Notes: generated by a model not told the origin, from the sequence alone. A DNA stretch of 64,000 nt from Pseudaminobacter sp047739745 (GCF_047739745.1 NZ_JBLLVA010000009.1:1-64000); one strand, 5' to 3'; counted from the first letter of the stretch, positions 24,442 through 32,416 are shown. A program made the numbers and translations.

Positions 24442-25866
24442 CTATCCGGCGCAACAGGACAGCTTCGAAACGTCTTTGCCAAAGCCCTGTGCGGCGAGTT
24501 TCAGCCCTTCAACCGTGGTGAGATAGGGAAAGATCGTTTCGCCCAGCTCCCTTGTCGTCATGCCGTGTTTGATGGCCAGCACCACCGTCTGGATGCTGTC
24601 AGCGCCCTCGGGCGCCAGGATCTGCCCGCCAAGCAGACGATCTGTCTCGGCATCGGCGACCAGCTTGATGAGTCCGCGCGTGTCGCGGGCAGCCAGCGCC
24701 CGCGGCACTTGGTCGAGCGAGACGATCGAGGTCCTGGTCTCGAAGCCAGCGGCCCGGGCGGCCTCTTCGGTCAGCCCCACGCCGGCCACCTGCGGATCGG
24801 TGAACGTCACCCACGGCATGGCGGCGTTGTCATAGACGAGGCTGTCGCCGTTCAGTGCGTTTTGTGCTGCGAGCTTGGCGCCGTAGGCCGCCATATAGAC
24901 GAACTGGTCGCGGCCGGTGACGTCACCCGCCGCGTAGACACCGGCCTTCGAAGTGCGCATCCGCTCGTCGACAACGATGCCGCCGTTGTCGGCCAGCCTG
25001 ATTCCCGCCTCGACAAGCCCGAGGCCGTTGGTGTTTGGCGATCGCCCGGTGGTTAGAAGCACTTGCTCGGCAGCGATGACCTCATCCGCTCCGTCGATGG
25101 CGACCGTCAACTCGACGCCGCGGTCCGCCCGCGCGATCCGGCGATAGGCTAGGCCGGCGCGCACGGAAATGCCCTCGTCGCGGAGATAGCCGGTCAGGGC
25201 CTCGGAGATTTCCGGCTCGGTCTCCGGTAGCAGGCGGCGACGGGTGACGAGCGTCACCTCCGTTCCGGCACGGGCGAACATCTGCGCCAGTTCGCAGCCG
25301 ATATAGCCGCCGCCGATCACCAGCAAGGAACGTGGCAGTTCGGGGAGTTCGAGCGCGGTTGTACTGGTGAGGTAAGGAATATCCGCGACGCCGGGAAGGT
25401 CCGGCAAGGCCGGCGAAGAGCCGGTTGCGATGATGATCTTGCCGGCTGGGATCGCGGCGCCATTCACGATGACGCCCTGCCCGTTGAGACGCGCAGCACC
25501 TTCCAGATAAGCAACCCCGTTATACTCGGGCAGCAGATCGACATATTTCTTCTGCCGCAAGGTTGTGACCAGGTCGTCCTTGGCGGCAATCAAACGCCCC
25601 CAGTCAGCGACGTTGGCTTCGCCGGCAAGGCCGGGAAAGCGATGCGATGCTCGCGCGCCATGCAGCGCCTCGGCGGCGCGGATCATCGTCTTCGACGGCA
25701 CGCAGCCGACATTGACGCAGGTGCCGCCAATCATGCCGTGGCCGATCAGGGCGACATTGGCGCCGAGCTCCGCCGCGGTGATCGCGGCCGAGAAGCCGGC
25801 CGATCCGGCGCCGATGACCGCGAGATCATAGCGCCCGTTGCCCTTGGGCGCGCAACAGTCAGACAT
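24442..25866 (-). CDS. merA: Mercuric(II) reductase
   Basis: A 474-residue MerA that reduces Hg(II) to volatile Hg(0) with NADPH and FAD. The FAD motif GAGSAGFS is near residue 20, the redox pair GGTCVNVGCVPSK near 46-58, the NAD motif GGGYIGCEL near 180, and AAGDVTGRDQFVYMAAYGA near 300. The end is YLTTVEGLKLAAQ with the C-terminal KLSCCAG Cys pair that receives Hg(II). The N-terminal HMA (NmerA) domain is absent; only a short SDCCAPKG head is present, as in many short MerA proteins. AAGGAGA fits ATG 25866. It lies 12 bases after the merF-like gene. Confidence 0.95.
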   Translation of the reverse strand: MSDCCAPKGNGRYDLAVIGAGSAGFSAAITAAELGANVALIGHGMIGGTCVNVGCVPSKTMIRAAEALHGARASHRFPGLAGEANVADWGRLIAAKDDLVTTLRQKKYVDLLPEYNGVAYLEGAARLNGQGVIVNGAAIPAGKIIIATGSSPALPDLPGVADIPYLTSTTALELPELPRSLLVIGGGYIGCELAQMFARAGTEVTLVTRRRLLPETEPEISEALTGYLRDEGISVRAGLAYRRIARADRGVELTVAIDGADEVIAAEQVLLTTGRSPNTNGLGLVEAGIRLADNGGIVVDERMRTSKAGVYAAGDVTGRDQFVYMAAYGAKLAAQNALNGDSLVYDNAAMPWVTFTDPQVAGVGLTEEAARAAGFETRTSIVSLDQVPRALAARDTRGLIKLVADAETDRLLGGQILAPEGADSIQTVVLAIKHGMTTRELGETIFPYLTTVEGLKLAAQGFGKDVSKLSCCAG

Positions 25867-25877
25867 AAGGTTCTCCT

Positions 25878-26099
25878 TCAGTGTTTTCTGGTATCGCCGC
25901 GCGGCCTGTGCCGCCACAGGAGGTAGCCGGCTATGACGACAGCGATGATGAGCACGGGAAACAGGCCATAATAGATTGCCGCGGTGAGGGCTCCCGCGCC
26001 AATCACGCCGGTCGCCACCAGCAGGATCGGCGCGAGGCAGCATACCACCGCGACGACGGCCGCAACCAGTCCAGCGTGAACGTGGGACCCGCCGTGCAT
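25878..26099 (-). CDS. merF: MerF-like mercuric transport protein
   Basis: A 73-residue protein with two membrane helices. The first holds VVAVVCCLAPILLVATGVIG, with the vicinal Cys pair typical of MerF/MerT; the second is YYGLFPVLIIAVVIAGYLLW. An N-terminal HGGSHVH could bind metal. GGGAG precedes the ATG, four bases after the merP-like stop. In this position between merP and merA it likely carries Hg(II) across the inner membrane. Confidence 0.75.
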   Translation of the reverse strand: MHGGSHVHAGLVAAVVAVVCCLAPILLVATGVIGAGALTAAIYYGLFPVLIIAVVIAGYLLWRHRPRGDTRKH

Positions 26100-26103
26100 G
26101 ATC

Positions 26104-26460
26104 TCAACTCCCGATCGCCTTAGCCGGATATCCTAAGCGCGTCGGCGCATCTGCAATGGCATCGACCGTGGTGACGGATGGGTCATAGACAACGATAGCC
26201 GCCTTGTTGGCGAAATCCACAGTAACGGACCGAACCCCCTCGACACGTTCGATTGCCCGCCGCACGATGATCGGGCAGGAAGCGCAGTACATATTGTCTA
26301 TGGCAAAGCTCTGGATCCGTTCCGTTGCAGCGACCTGTACCAGCGCTGGCTTGTCCGTCCTGGCCGGCAGGCCCGTTCGGGCCGGCGCGAAAGCGAAAAG
26401 AGCAAAACCGCCGACACCAACTGCGACTACTGCGACAGCGATTTGTGGAAGATACTTCAC
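26104..26460 (-). CDS. merP: MerP-like membrane-anchored HMA protein
   Basis: A 118-residue protein. An N-terminal signal or anchor (IAVAVVAVGVGGFALFAFA) precedes a heavy-metal-associated domain from residue 50 with MYCASCPIIVRRAIERVEGV (Cys-x-x-Cys) and VTVDFANKAAIVVYD. The start is GTG at 26460, chosen because AAAGGAGA lies eight bases before it and a nearby ATG is out of frame. It opens the second mer transcription unit, followed by the merF-like gene and merA. It probably scavenges Hg(II) in the periplasm. Confidence 0.8.
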   Translation of the reverse strand: MKYLPQIAVAVVAVGVGGFALFAFAPARTGLPARTDKPALVQVAATERIQSFAIDNMYCASCPIIVRRAIERVEGVRSVTVDFANKAAIVVYDPSVTTVDAIADAPTRLGYPAKAIGS

Positions 26461-26524
26461 GTCATTGTCTCCTTTGTGAGCCGCCAGACTTATGGCGGCT
26501 CACGAGAGATTGTCACTGCCGACC

Positions 26525-26555
26525 AAAATACTCCCTGTAGTCAATACAAGGTCAA
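26525..26555 (-). promoter_or_regulatory. MerR-type promoter for merP-like/merF/merA unit
   Basis: Minus-strand TTGACC (26555-26550) and TATTTT (26530-26525) are 19 bp apart. The spacer carries the dyad half CTACAGG and a weaker partner TTGTAT. It lies 65 bases before the GTG of the merP-like gene. Confidence 0.65.
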
Positions 26556-26659
26556 GCGGTATCTCGCACATGGGGCATCATGCCATGTCGAAGTTATTTG
26601 GATTGGAACTCGCTTGGCGGGCTGTTTCGATGGCCCAGCCCATAAACAGGTAGCCTGGC

Positions 26660-26983
26660 TCAGCCTCCGGTGTTGAGCGCAAGCTTGGAAGGATATCCAG
26701 CATTCGTAGTGGCGTTGACGAGGGCGTCGATGTCGGTCACCTGGTCGTCAAAAACGACCCTAGCGGTGACCGGCGGATTGATGTTGTAGTTCTCCACAAT
26801 ATCGACGCTGGTAACGCCCGGCACCTGTTGAAGGGCCGCCTGGACGACTGGACCGCAGAGAGCGCAGGTCGCATTTTCAACGCTCAAGGCGACAGTTTTT
26901 TCCGCGGCATGACCTGCAACGGGCGTGAGCAATGCGAGGGCAAACAGTGCGCTCGCAGCTTGGCGTAAATACGAAATCCTCAT
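26660..26983 (-). CDS. merP: Periplasmic mercury-binding protein MerP
   Basis: A 107-residue protein with a cleavable signal peptide (LRQAASALFALALLTPVAGHA-A) and one HMA domain carrying NATCALCGPVVQAALQQVPGV (Cys-x-x-Cys). The middle strand is longer than in classical MerP (IVENYNINPPVTARVVFDD). A strong AAGGAGAAGG ribosome site precedes the ATG. It follows merT by 27 bases, giving the usual merT-merP order. Confidence 0.85.
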   Translation of the reverse strand: MRISYLRQAASALFALALLTPVAGHAAEKTVALSVENATCALCGPVVQAALQQVPGVTSVDIVENYNINPPVTARVVFDDQVTDIDALVNATTNAGYPSKLALNTGG

Positions 26984-27010
26984 GTTCCTTCTCCTTTCAA
27001 TTCGTGCCGA

Positions 27011-27418
27011 TCAGAGGAAGTTGACGGCAAGTCTGGGAAACGCGTAGGCCAGGATGACGAGAGCCGTCGCCGTCCAAAGTCCGATCCGCGCAATTCGAGT
27101 TGATCTCGGACTTGCGCAGTACCCGCCTTCAGCGCACGCCTTCTTCGCCTTCCAATAGACCGCGTAATAACCGTAGGCGAGGAACGCTACGGTCACCGCG
27201 ATAAAGTAAGGCTGGTAGGGTTCGAGCGCCGTCAGATTGCCGATCCAGGCACCGCTGACGCCAAATGTGAACAGGGCAAAGGGCACCACGCAGCAGGTTG
27301 ATGCTGCAATTGCTCCAACAATTCCCCCCACAGCCGCCAACTTGGATTCCGAGACCGCTCTCTCGCCGCTGTCGATCCCACGCGCGGACTCCAGGGACAC
27401 TTCACGTAAATTATCCAT
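27011..27418 (-). CDS. merT: Mercuric transport protein MerT
   Basis: A 135-residue inner-membrane protein with three hydrophobic segments. The first has ASTCCVVPFALFTFGVSGAWIGNL, the hallmark MerT Cys pair followed by GVSGAWIG. A cytoplasmic loop carries a second thiol region (KKACAEGGYCASP). The ATG at 27418 with upstream GAGGT was preferred over an in-frame TTG at 27424. It is the first gene of the unit divergent from merR. Confidence 0.9.
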   Translation of the reverse strand: MDNLREVSLESARGIDSGERAVSESKLAAVGGIVGAIAASTCCVVPFALFTFGVSGAWIGNLTALEPYQPYFIAVTVAFLAYGYYAVYWKAKKACAEGGYCASPRSTRIARIGLWTATALVILAYAFPRLAVNFL

Positions 27419-27452
27419 ATCCAAACCTCGTGACAGTTACTCATCCCCATGA

Positions 27453-27483
27453 TACATAACGCCTGTACCAACTACAGGCTCAA
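27453..27483 (-). promoter_or_regulatory. merT promoter and MerR operator
   Basis: Minus-strand TTGAGC (27483-27478) and TATGTA (27458-27453) are 19 bp apart. The spacer holds CCTGTAC-CAA-CTACAGG (27462-27478), a near-perfect dyad. It lies between merT and merR, the classical divergent mer arrangement. Confidence 0.8.
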
Positions 27484-27497
27484 GAGGAATTTTAGCG

Positions 27498-27911
27498 ATG
27501 GCGGAAAATGTTCCGGTGAGGGGATTGCAACGCGGCCAACTCTCCAAGCACACGGGCTGCCATCTGGAGACCATCCGCTATTATGAAAACATCGGCCTGA
27601 TGCCGGAACCGCCGCGCAGTCCGAAGGGATACCGCCTGTATGGTGAGACTCATCTCCGACGCCTGCGCTTTATCCTGCGCAGTCGCGAACTGGGTTTTGG
27701 CATCGATGAGATTCGCGGCCTGCTCGACCTGGTTGACCGCAAATGCCAAACCTGCTCGGAAGTCCAGGAACGGACAAAGCCGCATTTGGCGGAAGTCAGG
27801 GCGAAGATTGCTGACCTTCGTCGAATTGAGCGGCTCTTGAGCCAGACGATGGCGCAATGCTCTGGCGAGGCCGTACCGGAATGCCCGATCATTGACGCGC
27901 TCGCCGCATGA
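27498..27911 (+). CDS. merR: Mercury-responsive regulator MerR
   Basis: A 137-residue MerR. The N-terminal winged helix (GQLSKHTGCHLETIRYYENIGLMPEPPRSPKGYRLY) is followed by a dimer helix and the Hg(II) ligands: a Cys in KCQTCSEV and two in AQCSGEAVPECPIIDAL, corresponding to Cys82, Cys117 and Cys126. It represses and, with Hg(II), activates the divergent merT promoter by untwisting its 19-bp spacer. AGAGGAA precedes the ATG. It is probably autoregulated, since it lies 15 bases from the operator. Confidence 0.93.
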   Translation: MAENVPVRGLQRGQLSKHTGCHLETIRYYENIGLMPEPPRSPKGYRLYGETHLRRLRFILRSRELGFGIDEIRGLLDLVDRKCQTCSEVQERTKPHLAEVRAKIADLRRIERLLSQTMAQCSGEAVPECPIIDALAA

Positions 27912-28162
27912 TCCCGAATGTTGCAGTAACAGCGCCACGATCGCTGGGGACCTAACAGTTGCAGCGACCTGCGTCGTTGGCGCAGCAATCAATTTTGTTA
28001 GATGATACGTTGGGGCGATGTTTTAGGGGGCATTGCAAGATTAGTTCGCAGGTGTCCGGAATGCCCGATAATCGATGCCCTTTTTTAAGATGCGGTCGGG
28101 TTCTTGGACTCACACCTGGTGCACACACGGTCGCAGCGATATCACTGAAAGCTACACCTTCC

Positions 28163-28255
28163 TACTGCATGTTTCCTTAAATCGTAGCCGATTTAAGGAT
28201 AAAGACATGCAGCAATTCAAAGTGCTACAGCGACCTGTGCGCGTCTGATAAGACG
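28163..28255. repeat. Rhizobial palindromic repeat, RIME-like
   Basis: The first half is a long dyad: CTGCATGT ... ACATGCAG enclosing CCTTAAATCG-TAGC-CGATTTAAGG. The second half is a nested hairpin: ACAGCG ... CGCTGT enclosing GCGCGTCT-GATA-AGACGCGC. Repeats with this ATGCAGCAATTCAAAGTGC core are familiar from intergenic regions of Rhizobiaceae. It lies between merR and a decayed arsenite permease gene. Confidence 0.7.
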
Positions 28256-28365
28256 CGCGGCGCTGTGGCAAACAAAGCCGATTCTTTCCGCTGGATGCAC
28301 GGGAGAATGCTCTTCCCGAATTTTCGTTAGTATTGCCCCAACGAAAAGTGTTCCAGTTGACTGTA

Positions 28366-28660
28366 TTCCGTGAAGCCCACGAAAAACCCCAGGCGAGCAT
28401 CTACTTTAGTGCTGTCGTCGCGGGGGTGCTCGCCGCCCTCTCGATCTCGGGTGCGACAGCTCTAGAGTTCGGCATCAACCCTGCGCTCGCAATCATGCTG
28501 TTCGTGACCTTCCTCCACCTCTTGGCGAGCTGCGACAGGCCCTCTCGCGTTTCCGATTTCGTGCCGTCCTGCTGCTGAAAAACTTCGTGGTCATTCCCGC
28601 CCTGGTGGCGGTCCTTACCCAGTTCATGCCATCCGATCCACTGATGCGGTTTTGTTACCG
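28366..28660 (+). pseudogene. ACR3-type arsenite permease fragment, frameshifted
   Basis: The frame reads an N-terminal helix region (ASIYFSAVVAGVLAAL) and INPALAIMLFVTFLHL as in ACR3/BASS permeases. A one-base deletion near 28,525 moves the rest into another frame. That continues GELRQALSRFRFRAVLLLKNF and VVIPALVAVLTQFMPSDPLMRF. After that the match stops abruptly near 28,655. About 100 of the roughly 320 family residues remain, so it is dead. It suggests a former arsenic-resistance gene next to mer. Confidence 0.75.
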
Positions 28661-28689
28661 CTGACTTTCGCTGTGCCAGGCGCCATCCC

Positions 28690-28875
28690 GCTCCTGCCGG
28701 CGATCTCATACCCCCTGAGGGGTAAGTGCACCCTCGCCCCCGGGACTGCCGGGGGAGTTGTTGTCGACGGCGGATCGCGGTCGTCTGAGACCGACATCCC
28801 TCAGGAGCCGCCCTCCAGGCGCGTGATGCGCTCCCGAAGTTCGGACAATGCAGGTCTGTTCGAGGACATGGCCAT
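28690..28875 (-). pseudogene. Possible imuA N-terminal remnant
   Basis: Minus-strand codons MAMSSNRPALSELRERITRLEGG resemble the start of ImuA (L..LRERIARLEG). After a TGA, short stretches in other frames resemble the downstream VDR.LPGGGLALG..HEIAG region (VDNN.PG..GG, YEIAG). ImuA assists the ImuB/DnaE2 mutagenic repair system. The match is short and broken by frameshifts, so this is a tentative call. Confidence 0.35.
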
Positions 28876-28984
28876 GCCCGTCGCGCTCGTCTCCGTTTTG
28901 CGATATGTTCTATTTTTGTTCTCAGCAGCCCAAAGAGTCAATCGGGCTGATGGGCGCAAGCTTGAGGGGAAACAGGGTGATGTA

Positions 28985-29068
28985 CTGACCAAAGTTTGAA
29001 TACAAATTCTGGTCAGAATTCTGGCGCCGATTGCTACTGACCAATTTTTATATATAATCTTCGGTCAG
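28985..29068 (+). promoter_or_regulatory. AbiEi promoter with duplicated operator
   Basis: Two copies of an inverted repeat lie upstream of abiEi: CTGACCA (28985-28991) with TGGTCAG (29010-29016), and CTGACCA (29037-29043) with CGGTCAG (29062-29068). Both have an 18-base spacer and are 52 bp apart. The second copy encloses the -10-like TATAAT at 29053-29058 with TTGCTA 16 bp upstream. AbiEi-type antitoxins are known to repress their own promoter through two inverted repeats, so this is a probable autoregulatory operator. Confidence 0.75.
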
Positions 29069-29079
29069 AAAGGGGCCTG

Positions 29080-29820
29080 ATGCCAGACCCAACGTCAGAT
29101 ACGCTCGATCGCATTCACGACCGGATCGCCAAGGCGGCGCCGGCCGGCGTATGGTCGCGCGCCGACTTTCTCGACATCGGGACACCGAATGCCGTCGAGA
29201 AGGCGCTGCAGCGGCTGACCCTGCGGGGCGACATCCGCCGGCCCTATCGCGGTCTCTATGACAAGCCCAGCGTCAGCAAGCTGACCGGCAAGATGGTGTT
29301 TCCGCCCCGCTCCTCGTTCGTCAACGCCATTGCCCGGCGCGACAAGCTGCGCGTCCTCGTCGACGGGATGACTGCCGCGAACGACCTCGGGCTGACGACG
29401 GCTGTCCCGGCGCGCTCGACGATCTATGCCGACACCTATCCCCGGACGATCGAGATCGAGGCAAGCGCGGGCGATCCGAAGGCGGCGAGGCCCGTCATCT
29501 ACAAGCTCGATTTCAAGCGCATCGCGGCGAAGACGGCGTTTTGGGCTGGGCGGCCGGCCATGCGGGTGGTCCAGGCGCTGACATGGTTTCGGGATGAACG
29601 ATCGAGCTTGGATGCAGCCGTCAACGGGATCGTCCGGCACCTGTCGCGCAATCCCGATCGGGACAAGATTGCACAGGACCTGCGCGACAACATCCATGCG
29701 GTGCCCGCGTGGATGTATCCGCTGGTCGAGACAATCACGCGCAGGATCGCCGAGGATCAAACCGAAAGCGAGCCGCGTTCAAAACCCGAGCAGGGCGATC
29801 ATGCAGAAGACGTTCATTGA
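29080..29820 (+). CDS. abiEi: AbiEi-type antitoxin (DUF6088 family)
   Basis: A 246-residue protein with an N-terminal winged helix (DRIAKAAPAGVWSRADFLDIGTPNAVEKALQRLTLRGDIRRPYRGLYDKP), the DNA-binding part of AbiEi/DUF6088 proteins, then a mixed domain (AARPVIYKLDFKRI) and an acidic tail. It acts as the antitoxin and autorepressor of a type IV toxin-antitoxin system that aborts phage infection. Its 3' end overlaps the toxin gene by 20 bp. The operator repeats lie directly upstream. Confidence 0.82.
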   Translation: MPDPTSDTLDRIHDRIAKAAPAGVWSRADFLDIGTPNAVEKALQRLTLRGDIRRPYRGLYDKPSVSKLTGKMVFPPRSSFVNAIARRDKLRVLVDGMTAANDLGLTTAVPARSTIYADTYPRTIEIEASAGDPKAARPVIYKLDFKRIAAKTAFWAGRPAMRVVQALTWFRDERSSLDAAVNGIVRHLSRNPDRDKIAQDLRDNIHAVPAWMYPLVETITRRIAEDQTESEPRSKPEQGDHAEDVH

Positions 29821-30913
29821 GATCCTGCGCTCGACCGTCGACGAACGCCGTACTCTCTTCGAGACGGTCGCCGCGCATTTGGAAACGCAGGCGCAGAACA
29901 TCGAGAAGGACCTCTACGTCTGCTGGGTACTCGACTTCCTGTTCAACCAGCGCGGAGACGATCCGATCGGTCTCTATTTCAAGGGCGGCACGAGCCTGAG
30001 CAAGGCGTATGGGTTGGTCCGCCGGTTCTCCGAGGACATCGACATCGGCATGTACAAGGCCGATCTGCATGTCCCGCTGGAAGCCGAGATCGCCGCCCTG
30101 CCCTCCGTCAATCAGCAGCAGCGCGCTCTTGCCGAGAAAGTCGACGAGGCCGCGCGACAATACATCTCTGGGCCGCTCAAAGAGCTGCTGACGAAGGATC
30201 TCGCGGCCGTCGAAGCGGCGGCCGAGCGGCCTGGTCATTTTTCGCTGGATTTCGGCTTTGATCTTTACCGCAATAAGGAAGCGCTCGACATCCTGGTGCT
30301 TGGCTACAGGAGCGTCTTCGAGACCGCCGACAGCTATGTGCAGGCGGCGGTCCGCATCGAAGGCGGCGCGCGTCCCGATCCTGAGCCGGCCGAGCCACGC
30401 GAGATCGTGCCCTACATCGCGTCGGAAATGCCGGAAGGGGCGAGCCTCACCGTTCGCAACGTGACGACGGTGAGGCCGGAGCGGACCTTCTGGGAGAAGG
30501 TGCTGATCCTGCATGCAATGGCAGAGATGACAGAGAAGCGGCGTCAGGATGCCAATCCCGAGCGGCCGGTGCCCGATCTCAATCGGTACTCACGTCACTA
30601 CTACGACGTTCATCAGATCTGGACGCATCCTGACTACGGTGTCGCAACGGCATCCATGCGCGAGCTTGCCAAGATCTGCCGGCAGCACAAGGAGCTGATG
30701 TTTCGCGCGCCCGATCATCGTTATGACCGTGCGGTGCCAGGCACCTATCGCCTGGTTCCGACGGACGACATGCGAGCCAAGCTCGCGGCGGACTACCAGC
30801 GGATGTCGGCAATGATTTTCGGAACGCCGCCGGCTTTCGCGGACGTCATGGCGAGCATCGTGGCCCTTGAGCACTATCTCAATGCAGCGCCGGCCAATGT
30901 CGGTGAACCATGA
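29801..30913 (+). CDS. abiEii: AbiEii nucleotidyltransferase toxin
   Basis: A 370-residue protein of the AbiEii/DUF1814 family. The nucleotidyltransferase motif is YFKGGTSLSKAYGLVRRFSEDIDIGM near residues 45-70 (GGTS plus D-x-D), and the conserved RPERTFWEKVLILHAMAE lies near 220. Family toxins transfer nucleotides to tRNA or bind GTP and stop growth on phage attack. Start ATG 29801 lies inside the antitoxin gene. No sign of damage is seen. C-terminal residues Y..R..HYYDVHQI are also typical. Confidence 0.88.
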   Translation: MQKTFIEILRSTVDERRTLFETVAAHLETQAQNIEKDLYVCWVLDFLFNQRGDDPIGLYFKGGTSLSKAYGLVRRFSEDIDIGMYKADLHVPLEAEIAALPSVNQQQRALAEKVDEAARQYISGPLKELLTKDLAAVEAAAERPGHFSLDFGFDLYRNKEALDILVLGYRSVFETADSYVQAAVRIEGGARPDPEPAEPREIVPYIASEMPEGASLTVRNVTTVRPERTFWEKVLILHAMAEMTEKRRQDANPERPVPDLNRYSRHYYDVHQIWTHPDYGVATASMRELAKICRQHKELMFRAPDHRYDRAVPGTYRLVPTDDMRAKLAADYQRMSAMIFGTPPAFADVMASIVALEHYLNAAPANVGEP

Positions 30914-30974
30914 ACGCCGCGCTCCAACCAACGTCGATCGGCACCGGGCTTGGGTGAAATGATAGGATCGTCGC

Positions 30975-32060
30975 ATGGCTGAGACTTTGGGGACTGCAAG
31001 ACTGCCTGACCATGCTTCGGTCGAAGCTGTGCTGGCGCGTCTGCCGGCCGGCGCCGGCGAGACCGCATTGGCGGCGGCCTTGACCGAGGCGTTCCGCGGA
31101 TTCGCTTTTTCGGCGACGAGCATCGACGACCAGTATTGGCGGGACACACGGTCGGTGTTGGCCGCTGACGGAACGCGGCTGGCCGAGTATCGACCTTGGA
31201 TGGAAGCCGAGCTTGCCAAGGACGATGGCGACGTCTCTGCTCTGTGGACACGATTGCAGGGCACCGATCTTCAGATTTCGGAGTGGCGCGGCAACAGTGT
31301 CTATGCATTTGCCGCGACCGGACCGGGCGCGGCCGACTACGTGCAGATTTCGCTTGGCCGCGAGATCGAATGGCGCGCGGGTCCGATCGTCAATCCAGCA
31401 TACCGGCCCTGGAGCGAAGAGGCGCTGCTCGATCCGTCATGGATCGCGCACGACGATATGTCTGACGACAAGGTGGTCGCTGGGCCGTTGTACCGCTTGC
31501 CGAAGCGAGCGGGCAGCAGCGTCGTGCATGTCCGCACTTTCCTTGCGCGGTGCGCGCGGCTAGAGCGCGACAAGCGTGAGGCGCGCCGTCCGGAGATGGA
31601 GGGACGCGTTTGGGTCGGCTCCGACGGCACGCGAACACCCTTTCTCGAACTGCAGCCCAACTGGTTCGACTTCGTGCCTCGCGAAGTGCGCTTCTTTCAG
31701 GATTGGGAGGAATCGAGCGCGCGCGGGGCGCGCATGTACGAGCATTGGGCGCTCGACATCAACGACTACGAGCACAAAGGCCAGCGTGAGATCGGCTTCA
31801 TCACCCGCCCGCTGCATCTGCCGACGGACAAATTGGAGGCCGGGGAACTCTCCGTCCATATGCTCATGGATCGCATAGAGGCGATCGACCGCGAAGTAGG
31901 GCTTCCCTTCGCTTGGTTTTTCATGATGACGCACGGCAATAGCGTGGAACCGGACGTTGGCGAAGCAATCGCGCGGGGCTTGCGCGAAGCACGGGTGCGG
32001 TTGCCCGATCATGATGCGAAGGTGCTCCTACGTTGGGCCGACGAACGATACGGATTCTGA
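30975..32060 (+). CDS. Conserved hypothetical protein in defence island
   Basis: A 361-residue soluble protein with no membrane segment. I do not recognise a domain. It is Trp- and Arg-rich in the middle (DPSWIAHDDM, VHVRTFLARCARLERDKREARRPEMEGRVW, ELQPNWFDFVPREVRFF) and acidic at the N-terminus. It starts 61 bases after abiEii on the same strand and could be a third gene of that unit. No classical nuclease motif was found. Confidence 0.65.
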   Translation: MAETLGTARLPDHASVEAVLARLPAGAGETALAAALTEAFRGFAFSATSIDDQYWRDTRSVLAADGTRLAEYRPWMEAELAKDDGDVSALWTRLQGTDLQISEWRGNSVYAFAATGPGAADYVQISLGREIEWRAGPIVNPAYRPWSEEALLDPSWIAHDDMSDDKVVAGPLYRLPKRAGSSVVHVRTFLARCARLERDKREARRPEMEGRVWVGSDGTRTPFLELQPNWFDFVPREVRFFQDWEESSARGARMYEHWALDINDYEHKGQREIGFITRPLHLPTDKLEAGELSVHMLMDRIEAIDREVGLPFAWFFMMTHGNSVEPDVGEAIARGLREARVRLPDHDAKVLLRWADERYGF

Positions 32061-32416
32061 CATCGTAGAAGTGGGGCCAGCCGAACAGCGCCGCCCGATA
32101 GCAGGCCGATGTCGGGTTAGGCATGGGCTGGACAATGCCCCAGGATAGCGCCGTATCCCTCTCACCTGGAGGAACATCTTGCTCGGAAGAAGCCCAAGCT
32201 CACGCTCGTAAAGAGCGAGTGAACGAGATCGCGGCGTAACTCGACCGGTCAGCGCCCCGCTTTCGGCAGGTGGATGTGGTCTTGGCGGACCCATCCATTA
32301 CGGGCGGGAAGGTCACAGGTTCAAATCCTGCCGTCACACACATCCTGCTTTTTGCTTGCCGCGTTTCGAACAACGCGTTCAACTGCACCGCTCAGGGGAA
32401 TCGGGAGCAGCCATAT
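32061..32416. other. Intergenic stretch with a tRNA-like 3' segment
   Basis: No protein gene is recognised. The only notable element is a T-arm-like segment at 32311-32340, described separately. The following small gene starts at 32417. Confidence 0.45.
32311..32340 (+). other. tRNA 3'-end-like segment, possible attachment remnant
   Basis: GGTCACAGGTTCAAATCC followed by TGCCGTCACAC has the look of a TPsiC arm (loop TTCAAAT) plus acceptor 3' strand. No matching 5' acceptor strand, D-arm or anticodon arm could be built upstream, and no CCA follows. Integrases often use tRNA 3' ends as att sites, so it may be a relic of integration. Confidence 0.3.

Noticed and set aside
32221..32345. Complete tRNA gene
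   Set aside because: Only a T-arm-like 3' segment fits; no acceptor 5' strand, D-arm or anticodon stem could be built.
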